A stretch of 64,000 nucleotides of DNA from contig CM051032.1 of assembly GCA_027627225.1 (NCBI GenBank), forward strand, positions 60,283,137 through 60,347,136, read 5' to 3'. Below, in pieces: positions 24,015 to 35,300 of this stretch (position 1 is the first letter of the stretch; every line of letters starts with the position of its first letter). Source of the stretch: Congeria kusceri. Its lineage: Eukaryota > Mollusca > Bivalvia > Myida > Dreissenidae. A program made the position numbers and the translations under genes. The notes beneath the pieces are model-generated. The model saw only the letters and a program-made list of their open reading frames with translations, made no database searches and was not told where the DNA came from.

Positions 24015-25771
24015 CAGTTGTTTGGGGTATTCCGGATCTTGGTTAGTTCCGGATCAAAGCCAGTTAATAGCTTAAAATAATGTGGGTTTTTTTTATGTTG
24101 AAAGAGTAGTCTTTTCTACAGAGTTTAGATGTTTGTTTGATTACAAAACCCACTCTTACGACATGGGTTTTCTACGAAACGTATTCTGACATGCGCACTT
24201 CGCCAAGAAAAAGTACGGGAAAATAATTGCGGACATTTGATCAGGGCCAAGTATATCGGTAAATATTGAATCACTGCATCATGTTTATACATCAAAATGT
24301 TCACAAACACGTCCTCTATCAAATCGTGCAAGCCAAAATACCACCAATTCCTTGTTATAACTACAGTATTCCATTAAACGAAACCCGGAAATTGGTTAGT
24401 TTCGAATCACGTGACTCAATAATGGGGATTTACTCAAACGTTTATGAGCTGTCAAACAGCTGACATTGTTATATTTTTCGGATGAAAGGGATAAGAAAAT
24501 ATATTTATCATACTGTAAACTATAACTTATATGTGTATGTGGTGATTTTGGTTAATTTTCCTTTATATATTGTGGATTTATTCGTTTGTAATTACAGTTT
24601 GATGTAATATTTAGTTAAATATAGTGCAGTGATAGTTTCAAAGATTTTAATGGTAGTCATCAAATTAACCATTCAGGGTGGATCGAATTTTTATGGTTCA
24701 AATTGCAAAATTATTCTGCTAGTTATATATAGACTGAATAAGAACATTAGTCACATCTGGACAAATATAATTCATACTAGGTTGTCAACTTGTATACAAG
24801 TATACAAGTTTGATAATTAAATGTGCTTATGTTGATCAGATTCATGGCATACAATCTGTTAGGCTGTACACCAAATTGTTGCTGAATCTGATAGTGGTAA
24901 TATCTAAATGCAATTAGTTATAAATTACAGAAATGGGGAAACCAAACCAACATGTTCACCTGTAAACAAAGCAAACACAATGAAGAAGAGTTACAACAAA
25001 AGGTACCAAAGAAAATCACTCAGAGCAGTCCTAAAACAAAGGCCACTGTCAGAAACAAAACTTCAACTACCCCCAGTTTAATTTTCTTTATGGCACTTAT
25101 ACACCCAACTTACTATTTCAAAAGGGTATTTGCAATAGTTTGAAGGGTGTTTACACAAATACCCCTCTTATCTGGAGCTCTGTGTGATGTGCAAAATTCA
25201 ATGTTGGATTATATTGTGATTATTTTTAATTAATCTGTTGATTTGTAATCATCATTAATCATGAACACAAGATGTACATGTTTTATTGTCATTTGTAATT
25301 TGAACCATAATAAAATGTTAAATAAAATGGTAAACACACTCTAGTTGATTTGTTATTATGGTAACTATATACGCCTTTGCCTTAAATTACCCTTGTGTGT
25401 GTCTACAGAGCATATAATCTGCAACATTAACTGAGCGTAGTATATGCCCAGCTGATATATTCAATGGGAAATACTTGCAATATATTTAATTCAGCGATGT
25501 GTAACCATTTGTCCATATTCCCAAGATGTTTTGATAATATCCCTGACGTGATCCGAAACTGCCGTAAATGATTCGGAAATGACCGAAAAGGTTATGTCAC
25601 TTGAGCGTGTAAACAAGAACAAAATCCATGTACTTAGTACAAAAATCGTGTTTAGTTGAACAGGGGAAGGATTTATCTTTCTTTTGGTGTATATACATTA
25701 ACTGTTACGATATATTTGAAAAAGTAACAAACACAAATCTCGTTAGTGATCCGGAATACCCCGAACAACTG
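24015..25771. mobile_element. TA-flanked inverted-repeat element
   Basis: The ends carry CAGTTGTTTGGGGTATTCC and the reverse complement of CAGTTGTTCGGGGTATTCC, extending to GGATC with one mismatch. Both ends are flanked by TA, as in Tc1/mariner-type insertions. The 1.76-kb interior is AT-rich and encodes no recognisable transposase, so this is a non-autonomous or decayed copy. Confidence 0.82.
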
Positions 25772-25982
25772 TACCATGCTTGCACAATCTGAAATAAAGG
25801 AAAGGCTAGAAAGATGCTTGGAAAGTTTGCTGTTTTATAATAGGACCCTATGGGAATTGGATTTACTGGTATCTAACCTTCATTACATGTATAAAACATA
25901 AGTCGGCGATGTTAGCAATGCGAAAAATATAATTCTGAAACATTTTATTTTCATTTCTTTTTATGGATCATATGTAGCTAAT

Positions 25983-26735
25983 ATGGGACCCGCAAATTTT
26001 TTGCGGGTGCCCTATAGTATGTCTGTCCGTCCGTCCACATTTTTCATGTTTTTCTTTCATAACTTCAAAACCGTTTCAGCTATTAATTTGAATCTTCATG
26101 GGTGGATAGATCTCATTAAGGAGAAGTGCAATGCACAAGAACCATTACTCTGCACTTCATGGTTCTGGAGTTATTGCCCTTTGTTAATTTTTCATACTTC
26201 GTTTTTGCCTGGAGCATAACTCTTCGACTATAAGACCCTTAGAGGTATTAACTTGAAACTTTATAGGTGGATAGATCTCATTGAGGAGAAGTGCAGTGCA
26301 CAAGAACCGTTACTCTGCACCTCATAATTCTGGAGTTATTGCCCTTTGTTAATTTGTAATTTTCAGGCGGAGTCAACTTTTGGTTTAAACTCTCTAACTT
26401 GAGAACGAATTGAAATATTTGAATTAAACTTCATCCATAGATACCTTATATCGAGACCTGGCTTGGGATTACATAGGGGTGGATGGGGTCACTTTCAAGG
26501 TTGCCGTTACAAAAAATACAAAAACGGTTTCCGCTCAATTACTCGAGAACGAATTGAGCTATTGTAATTAAACTTCATACATAGATACCTTTTATCAAGA
26601 CATCGCTTGGGATTGCATAGGGGTTGGGTGGGATCAAGGTCAAGGTCACCGTTACTAAAAATAGAAAAACAGTTCCTCACCTTCAAACATGCTATCATTT
26701 GGGGCCCGCTGCCACTCCTGTGACAAAGCTCTAGT
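25983..26735 (+). repeat. Degenerate repeat with tandem internal units
   Basis: Begins near GGGACCCGCAAA with a short hairpin and a GTCTGTCCGTCCGTCC stretch. Two internal units of about 160 bp repeat (GGTGGATAGATCTCATT, then AGGAGAAGTGCA, then GAGTTATTGCCCTTTGTTAA), followed by two AGAACGAATTGA units. It ends near CCACTCCTGTGACAAAGCTC. This style is common in bivalve intergenic DNA. The open frame at 25983-26219 is part of the repeat. Confidence 0.75.
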
Positions 26736-26836
26736 TAGAAGTTAGAACAGATTTGTTCCTGACATAGTTTAAATCATAGGCGCTTGGTTGTTTTACAAAT
26801 AAAAATGATCCTATTCCCTATATTATAAATATATAC

Positions 26837-27040
26837 AAGGTAGCTCACTCGCCATTTTCTGTCGTAACAGAAGTTGATTGAGTCAGATTGACTGGTTATA
26901 ATTGTAAGAAGTACCCGGTCCTAAATGCATGGGCTATATAAATTTCAGAAACCAAACATGTAATTTTATACATTGAAACCAGCCTCTTATCCGCCAATCG
27001 TCTTCCGTTACGATAGAAAATGGTGAGTATGCTACCTTAG

Positions 27041-27041
<1 letters not shown>
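26837..27041. mobile_element. Short MITE
   Basis: About 205 bp with inverted ends: AAGGTAGCTCACTCGCCATT and its complement, continuing through TTTCTGTCGTAACAGAAG, for a total arm of about 37 bp with few mismatches. No coding capacity. Confidence 0.82.

Positions 27042-27042
<1 letters not shown>

Positions 27043-27074
<32 letters not shown>
27043..27074. repeat. (AT)16 microsatellite
   Basis: A clean AT dinucleotide run directly beside the MITE end. Confidence 0.95.
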
Positions 27075-27076
<2 letters not shown>

Positions 27077-27166
27077 AGGACAAGGACTTTTAGATAAATA
27101 TTGTAGTGTGGGTGGGTAAGAACCATCCGCCTGGTTAGTTCAGATGGTAGAGCGTTGTGCTAGTGT

Positions 27167-28389
27167 TAGGGTTTGCCCTGGCGATCGCCACTGTCGCCAA
27201 ATTCGACAAAATCGCTAAAGTGGCGACAAATTTTCAAGTTTGGCAATTTTTCTGGGGCCTGTTCTTTGTCCGAATTATTTGCTATTGAAATGACGTATGC
27301 GTCATATTATCGTAAGCGGTCTTGCTGACTCAGTTAATCTCAAAAGTATCGTGATTGAATTAGCTGAAGTGTGCAACTGAATGCATATCGATAAGGTGAT
27401 AACATGTGACTAATTTTATTGCCCAAGGCAATGAAGTGTGGCATTTTAATTGCATGTAGAACAGCATTTTCTTAATCGCCGATACCGGCAATTTACAGAA
27501 GTGTGCCATGTTTGTAACAGATTTAGGACAAGATCAAACGATAATTAAATCATAACATAGTAAGTATGCAGTGTTTTCAGCATGTACATTCATGTTTAAA
27601 TAAGCAAAAGTTCGTAATTAAACCGTTTGTTACGACAATACGTATAAAATGTTGAATTTGAAATTGAAATTCCACTTGTCAAATGGCCAGTTCAGACGTA
27701 AATACTCCTTGTAAAAAATGTTTGTTACATTCTGATGACGTCTGTTCTCCATCTAAATTGCGCAAACTTCAAAATTCTCCAGTGAACAGAAAGACTGTTG
27801 GAACTTGGAATTCCCATTAATTCTTTTACATGTAATGAATATGTTTGCTTTTGGTCTATGAACAAATTATATATTGAATTGCTATTAATTGATGTATTCT
27901 GTATATTTTCAGTTTTCCTTTCCTGTGTACCTTGCCTTGCCTAATTTGTGCCATTGTATTTATATGCGTATGTTTATGTATTAATATCTTTATCATATTT
28001 ATAAGTAAATAGTATCATGTATGCATTGCTAAATGTCTATTTAAAAAAAATATTGATGATGTTAATACACATATTAATATTGCATTGCTTAAATATCGCT
28101 TGTTGCAACTATTACGAACCATGGACATATTTTACTGCATGTGTATATAAAATATGCTATGTTTTGTTAGATTATAAATTGAATGTTATTGAAATAAATT
28201 AATTTATTAGATGTATGGTGTTTTGTTTTGTAACTATTATATGTGAAGTTATATATAGTATAGTTATATATAGTATGCCACCCAAACGTCTCTAACTTAA
28301 AAATTACATGCGGCGCCTCAATGGCTCAAAGTTGTCAAATTTTTTGAAAAAAAATGGCAACAAGTTTTCAAAAGCCAGAGGGAACCCTG
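27167..28389. mobile_element. 1.2-kb transposon-like insertion in the SINE
   Basis: Starts TAGGGTTTGCCCTGGC and ends GCCAGAGGGAACCCTG, giving inverted termini. AGTGT (possibly AGTGTT) is duplicated at both ends. Inner arms also contain related inverted GGCGAC and TTGTC words. The AGGGTT terminus recalls hAT elements, but the duplication seen is 5-6 bp rather than 8, so the superfamily is left open. Confidence 0.72.
27683..27820 (+). other. 45-codon open frame inside the insertion
   Basis: A short frame rich in Cys, Lys and Ser with an early CKKC motif, ending in TAA. It might be the residue of a transposase N-terminus with a zinc site, but nothing beyond the CxxC supports this. Confidence 0.2.
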
Positions 28390-28514
28390 AGTGTTCCGGC
28401 AGTTGTGGGTTTGAGCCCCGCACCGGGCGCATTTTTCATCCATTACTTAAAAGGTGTCAGAAGTACAAGACAAGAGTGCCTGGAGTCGGCCTAAACGGTT
28501 AATGGGAGGAGGAG

Positions 28515-28625
28515 TGTAGTGTGCGTGGTTAAGAACTAGCCACCCGGTTGGTAGAGCACTGTGTTAGTGTTCCGGCAGTCATGGGTTCAAGCCCCACACT
28601 GGGCGTACTTTTCCTCCCAGGTTTA
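28515..28625 (+). mobile_element. Second SINE family, unsplit copy
   Basis: Shares GTGTGCGTGGTTAAGAAC, a shortened head (GGTTGGTAGAGCAC) and TTAGTGTTCCGGCAGTCATG with the split copy. It shows the uninterrupted AGTGTTCCGG junction. The B box GGTTCAAGCC is present. Confidence 0.75.
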
Positions 28626-29228
28626 CTTTAATTTGACCATATAAAAATAATGCCGTCTTTTTGAAAACCCGCGGACATTACCTACACATTTCTACCAGGT
28701 CTGAAATATTTTCAGTTACTTTCCAACATATTTTACATTTAAGTATTTTTTTTTAAATTAAAGCCAATAATGTGGATTTCTCCATAACTTAAATGCTACA
28801 TGATTTGTAATGACAATGACATGTTTACTAAACAAAAATAAGTATTTATGTAACTATGTGCAGCGCTTTGTACATATTTAAATAAAACTGCCAGATGTCC
28901 ACTTTGAAAAATATAGCATTTGTTCAGCAAACATAACTTCATGACACAGATATTTTCCAATAAAATAATACAAAAATTCCATCATTTTGTCACACAAAAT
29001 GGCCCTAACGCTTATATTTCAATATTCCAGTTTCAGTCTGACAAAATATATTTTGGTCTGACAGCTTCTTCCAAGTTGTCACACTGAAAGTTTTTACATG
29101 CTTTCAAGGAGTCTGATACATGCATTTTTTCTAAATTTAAGGTATAAATACCGTATTTACCCTGTATGTTACTTAATTCTCATAATTCTAATTTGTTGAA
29201 ATAATCTGTTCATGCAGCCTGATGCTTT
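28626..29228 (+). other. 5' flank of the nardilysin gene
   Basis: No other gene was seen. A plausible splice acceptor (CATGCAG before CCTGATG, about 29217) suggests that the first coding exon may be preceded by a non-coding exon further upstream. No promoter motif can be assigned. Confidence 0.4.
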
Positions 29229-29386
29229 ATGTTCTGGCCAAGGCTGCTGGTAAGACAGACATCCAGGATAGTAAAGAAGCTTCCAGCAAAGCCACAAGTT
29301 TCCTGCATGCTGCAGGCTAGTGTCTCAACAATGAACGAAGACTTGCCAACTGTCACTAAATCACTGAATGACAAGAGGAATTACAG
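29229..29386 (+). CDS. NRDC exon 1 (residues 1-53, basic N-terminus)
   Basis: Begins at an ATG with an in-frame TGA three codons upstream (29220-29222). Residues 1-34 contain six Arg/Lys and no Asp/Glu, with alternating hydrophobic residues, resembling a mitochondrial presequence. Later in-frame Met27 and Met35 could start a non-targeted form. The end, KSLNDKRNYR, lines up with the region just before the conserved nardilysin start. Donor GTATGC. Confidence 0.82.
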
Positions 29387-32300
29387 GTATGCTTGTTAAA
29401 AAATGTGAATCACCATGGAATTGTTATGAGTACTCTCAGTCAAAATTGGCTTTAGATGTATGTTATACAGGGTTATATACAACGAGCGGGCACAAACCAT
29501 CTAACACTCAAATACATGTGAGGCGTGTCATGGGAAAACCGGACTTAATGCATGTGCGTAAAGTGTCTTCCTGAATCAGCCTGTACAGTCCACACAGGCT
29601 AATCCGGGACAGCACTTTCCGCTTTTAAGGTATTTTCCATTTCAAGAATCTCTTGTAAACATTAATCCACTGTAGGCGGAAAGTGCCATCCTGGATTAGC
29701 CTGTGCAGACTGCACAGGCTAATCTGGGACGACACTTTAGGAACATGCATTAAGGCCAGTTTTCCCACGACGCGCCTCATATATCCCGATTAGTTTTGGT
29801 GTAGAGGGTAAATGTACACTCGACCCAAAATTTATGGGGGCAAATGTATATTAATTCCAAAATTTATGGGGGTAAAATAAATATATTTAAGTCAGTAGTG
29901 TATAGTTAACTGCAAATTAATGCAACCTTAAATAATGTAGCAGAAGTTTTAAGAAAATAATTCAATGTTTTAAAATAATAATTTCAACATATTCACACCT
30001 TTAACAGTTGGATATCATTAATCTGTCTGTTTTTTATCTCCATGTGTATGTAAACATTTGCAATTGTGTGCATAGATGTACACCCAGTATTATTTTGTGT
30101 GCATATCGTTAGATTTTGCATGCATTAATTAGACGTGTACGCACCTTATCTGGTTGTCTGTATTTGGTATAATATTCAGATCCATAACTGTAAATGTTTG
30201 TATGTTGTTAAATTTTGCAACGTTATGTCAAATATGACAGAGATTTTTTTGGCTCAAAAAATGTTCTTCTTTTTTCTAAATCAAGGTTTATAGTACTGGA
30301 GAATGGTCTCAGAACTCTGTTGATATCTGACCTAGATGGGGAGGAAGAACCCCCTCCGCGGAATGAGCATGATTTAGATAGTGAGTCAATGGAGACTTCT
30401 GCCTCCGGTAACGTCTTTTTAGTCATGATTTTTTCCTTCATAAAATATTAGTTTAATAATAAATTTCACATTCTGAAAATATGATATAGGGAATTCAGTA
30501 GATTATGAAAAGCCAGGAGTAAAATAAACCCTGGCTTGAAATTATGAGGGGTCCGAATGAACATATGAAGCGCGTCATGGGAAAACCGGACTTAAATGCA
30601 TGTGCGTAAAGTGTCGTCCCTGATTAGCCTGTGCAGTCCGCACAGGCTAATCCGGGATGTCACTGTCCGCTTTTGTGGTATTTTCTGTTTCAAGGAAGTC
30701 TCTTCTAAACATAAATTCACTGTAGGCGGAAAGTGCCATCCCGGATTAACCTGTGCGGACTGCACAGGCTAATCCGGGACGACACTTTACGCACATGCAT
30801 TAAGACCGGTTTTCTCACGACGCGCCACATATCAGTGGTCAAAATCACAGAAATTTAGTTTTTTCATATTTGTTAAATGCTCTGCAATGGTATTTTTTAA
30901 ATAAAGATTAAGAACTTGACAATTTAAAAAACAAAAACAAAAAAAAACACCATAAGTATGATAACAATATGATTTTCTATGGTATTTTTTAAATAAAGGT
31001 TAAGAACTTGACAATTTAAAAAACAAATACAAAAAAAACACACCATAAATTAGATAAAAATATTATTTTTAAGTTGGCAAATGGAAAACAATTGCATCAA
31101 AATGATGCATGGCAGTTTTTTGCAGAAATCAAATTGCAATTTACTTAATTCAAAAAGCAGGAATCTGCATCTGTTGAGGTTGATCTATTCAGATTGTTAG
31201 GGAATGGATTTCTAAATAAGGGGTACCACTATTATGTTCAACAAAGTTGTCTTAAGGTAGCAAGCCCCTAATGGGACTTTTTTCAGACCTTGACTTTCTT
31301 ATTATCTTTGATCATTAAATCTATTATGAGACTTAACTGTGAAATATAAACAAAATCTAACCACACGTTTTGACAAAAATGCGATTTTTGTTATAACCCC
31401 TCATTTTTCTACTTCAACCTAAAATTTTGATGGGGTACACTTACAAAAATGACTGACATATTGTCAAAATGTATTTTATTTATTCCTGAATAGCTTTAAT
31501 TTATACGTTAAAGATGTATCTTATGAAAAAGTATAACAAACATAAGTACTAAAGTTGACCAACAATACTTATGACATTAAATTTGGCTAAGCATATGGTA
31601 AAAAACAACAGATTTCATTACAGTAAAAGTACGCCTAACACCAATTTTTGTATTTTTTAAAACTTTTATTTCATAGTATGTCAAAATCAGTAATACCAAA
31701 ATATAATATAACCTTATCTGAGAGGAAAGAGGTATAAATTGACATAGGTTCACCACAAAAATCTCAAGGTATAACATTTGCAGTGAAGCAACCCTGTTAT
31801 AAAAAAAAAATTATGAAAATTATCCAACAGAACGACAAACTCGATCACCCGACGTCCCGCTCTCCACCCATCTCGACTGACTATTTTTCCAAGTTTTTGG
31901 TGTGAATGAATGTCATTTCACAGCAAGGAGCACGTATCTCCTTCACGCAGATATGTTTTTATATACGAATAATTATGTTCAATAATACTAATACGCCTTG
32001 GACGTTTATTTATAACTATTTTAACTTCGTGTAAAGAAATACACCAAACATATCACGAAAATGTCATGATTAAATGTAAACAGAAATTCCCAACAATGAC
32101 GTCATTTGAAGGTATTTCCCATGCCAGAGTACCTTGTTTTTCTTCAAACTACATTTTTTCTTTCATATTTGAACACAATAAGCATTTATTTCACACATTT
32201 AATTGAAAATGACTCAACATTCGAAAAGTAATGTTTTATTTCGCGAAAATAATTTCTGTTTCGGATCAGATCGATTAGATTTACGGTTAGTGGCGAATGG

Positions 32301-35300
32301 GCCGAAGTTAACCGATATTTCCCGAGTATTTCCGAAGTCATTAGGATCTTTCTACCTTAATTTTCTAACCCCAAAACAACACAGTTTCTTCCAAACATAC
32401 ATTATTTAACACAGTTCACAGCATTTCATTCACCATTAATGATATTTGCAAATTGTTACAGTGGTGAACATTCTTAATGAGAACTAATTTTAGGCAGTTG
32501 TAATTATTGTTTTCCTACTTGATGTAAATGTATAATATATTAGAAAAAAATGTATTGTAAATAAATATGAGGCATGAAGTGGGAAAACCCAGGCTTAATG
32601 CAAGTGCGTAAGTGTCGTCCAGGATTAGCCTGTGCAGTCAGCATGGGCTAATCCAGGACAACACTTACCGCTGTTATGTATTTTCTGTTTCAAGGAAGTC
32701 TCTTCTAAACATACATCCACTGTAGGCGGAAAATGTCATCCCGGATTAGCCTGTGCGGACTGCACAGGCTAATCTGAGATGACACTTTACCCAGATGCAT
32801 GAAGCCCGGTTTTTTAAACGACACGCCGCATATGTATTTAAAAAAATATTGCGAACCAGTATGTAATCCAATAAGTTTCGTATTCGATATGATTATTGAC
32901 ATATTTGGAATGTTTTGTTTGACATATAATTAAATATATTTTTTTTTAAACAATGCAGGATTTATACATTTTGATGTACATTTCAGAGAGTGAAGGAAGT
33001 GATGTGGATGAGGTTGACACGGAACATGAAGACCGAAAGGCTGCAGAGAAAATGGTCAGTATTCTAAATCAGGGCTTAACATGTTAAAATGGCAAATTTG
33101 TCTTACTTTGTAGAAATCATACCCATAAATATTGTGCCTGAATAGACCATTTCTATAACCATTGCTTTACTTGGTAATGCCAGAGTAAGCCCTGTGAAAC
33201 TAACATGCGTATGTATGTTCAATGAAGTATATGCATGCATTTGTATGTAAACAGTTCTTAAAATTTGAATGTTTTTGTACTTTATTAAGCCCAACACATT
33301 TAAAATATGATGCATTATTTTGATATTAATTTTTGTTTTCACTTTAATAAGTAGTTTTCCTAGTCAGCCGCAGCCTTGTGTATTGGAGTTGGAAGTTTCT
33401 CTGATCCAGATGACATTCAGGGTTTTGCACACTTCCTTGAACACAGTATGTATCTACAAATGTTTGGTAGACAAACCAGATATCAAACACTTAAGGGTTT
33501 CTATGGTAATTTCTTAAAATCAAATTTGCCAAAACAGCATGTTGAACAGGATTATAATAGTTCAATCATTTAATAACTCATCTGTAAAATTCCTTGAAAT
33601 ATTTGTAAAAACTGTCACCGGTCGTTGTCACCCCAGCAGACAAACCAAAATGGCGGCCGGTTACATAACCTGTGACCGTGAAGTCCTAATGTCAAAACAA
33701 AGTCACATTACTTGTCACATGACTATTGCGTGACTTAGACCTGGAGGACAAAATATTTGTCTGCCATGACATTTTTGCCACTAGAAAGACACTTTTTCTG
33801 TGAAAAATGTAGTTGATGATGTTTGCATTAAAATGTAATAGTCAATTTCACCTAATGAATACAAACAAACAAATGCAATTCTTTCACATTTTTTGGACGC
33901 ATTTGTTTCAAACGAGATATCAAAATAGGTCATTGTTTTCATAACCATATGTTTGCATGTAAGTGTGACATCATGCACACATAGGGGTATGCTCATTTGG
34001 TACCGGAACAAACTGTCCGATAATAGGTGATGTTTGATAACAAGATGGAAGGCGATATACCAGTAGTATGACAGTAAGGCTGTCACTTAGAGTTCAGTAG
34101 AGTGCAGCCAACATATTTTTAATTAATCTTGATATGTTTAGACATAAATCAAGTTAATGTTGTGTAACTAAGTCTGTGTTTTATGTTTTCAGTGGTGTTT
34201 ATGGGAAGCAAGAAGTATCCAAAGGAAAATGAACTGGACAGCTTTCTTTCCAAGCTTGGTGGATATGCCAATGCCTGCACAGATTATGAGAGGGTAACTC
34301 TGACACTGTAGTTTTCAAAGAGTAAAATGCAGATAAAGCGTATTTTGGGAAACCCGGGCTTAATGCATGTGTGTAAAGTGTCGTCCCCGATTAGCCCCCG
34401 ATTAGACCGCACAGGCTAATCCAGAACGGCACTTTCCGTCTACAGTTATGTTTAGAAGAGAATACCTTGAAACAGAAAATACCATTAAAGCAGAAAGTGT
34501 CGTCCCGGATCAGCCTGTGCAGACGAAGTCTCTCCTAAACATAAATCCACTGCATTAAGCCCGGTTTTCCTAAGACACACCTCAAATGATTTCTTTAAAA
34601 CTTTGCAATAGAACTTGATAGCCAGATGGTGTCAGCATCATATGTATGAGTGAATTGCGATAACAGATGACCAAATAGAGATATTACATTTACATCACCC
34701 ACCTTTAAAGGATAATAATGGTACTAGATTGCTGCTTTGAAACAACATACTTCAGTGTATTTTGTTGCATTTTCATACTGCTTTGTTTCAAGACTTCCGC
34801 TAGTAAAAGAGCTTTTGGGCTAGTGATTGTGCTAAGCAACTTGCCTGCATGGGCTAGTGCACTGAGAAATTAAGGCGAAGATTGTTTTTTAATTTCTGTG
34901 GTATGTGTATACTAATAATATTATTGGCTTTAAATTTATTTTCAATGTTATAATCATAATCAATAGACCACAGATTTTATTTTGCAGCAATGATTTCTGT
35001 GTTTCAGACTTGCTTTTATTTTGAGGTGGAGCGTGACTATTTCAGCAGGGCTCTCGACATATTTTCCCAGTTCTTTGTTCAGCCATTGCTGCTCCATGAT
35101 TGTGTCGATAGAGAAATACAGGCAGTAGACTCCGGTGAGATGTTAGAATGTGTTAGGATGGGTTTTCTTTCATATTAACTGCTTACCCCAACTCTGATTA
35201 AGATTGTTAACACATTCCATGCAAAAATATTATGTTGAATTAATGTGAAATGTAACCTGTATCAGTACCGGTATGTATTTTATCTTAAATTAAATAGATT

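Larger units (their letters stand above)
27100..28440 (+). mobile_element. Second SINE family, copy split by insertion
   Basis: The tRNA-like head (GGTTAGTTCAGATGGTAGAG) runs to AGTGT at 27166. The remainder, CCGGCAGTTGTGGGTTTGAG and CGCACCGGGCGC, resumes at 28390. The unsplit neighbour at 28515 shows that the two halves belong together. Confidence 0.78.

Noticed and set aside
25983..26219. 78-residue open frame starting MGPANFLRVPYS
   Set aside because: It coincides with a dispersed repeat whose internal unit is duplicated just downstream without keeping the frame.
32959..32986. Alternative acceptor at CAATGCAG for NRDC exon 3
   Set aside because: Reading on from it in the required phase meets a TGA, whereas TTTCAG at 32986 keeps the frame.
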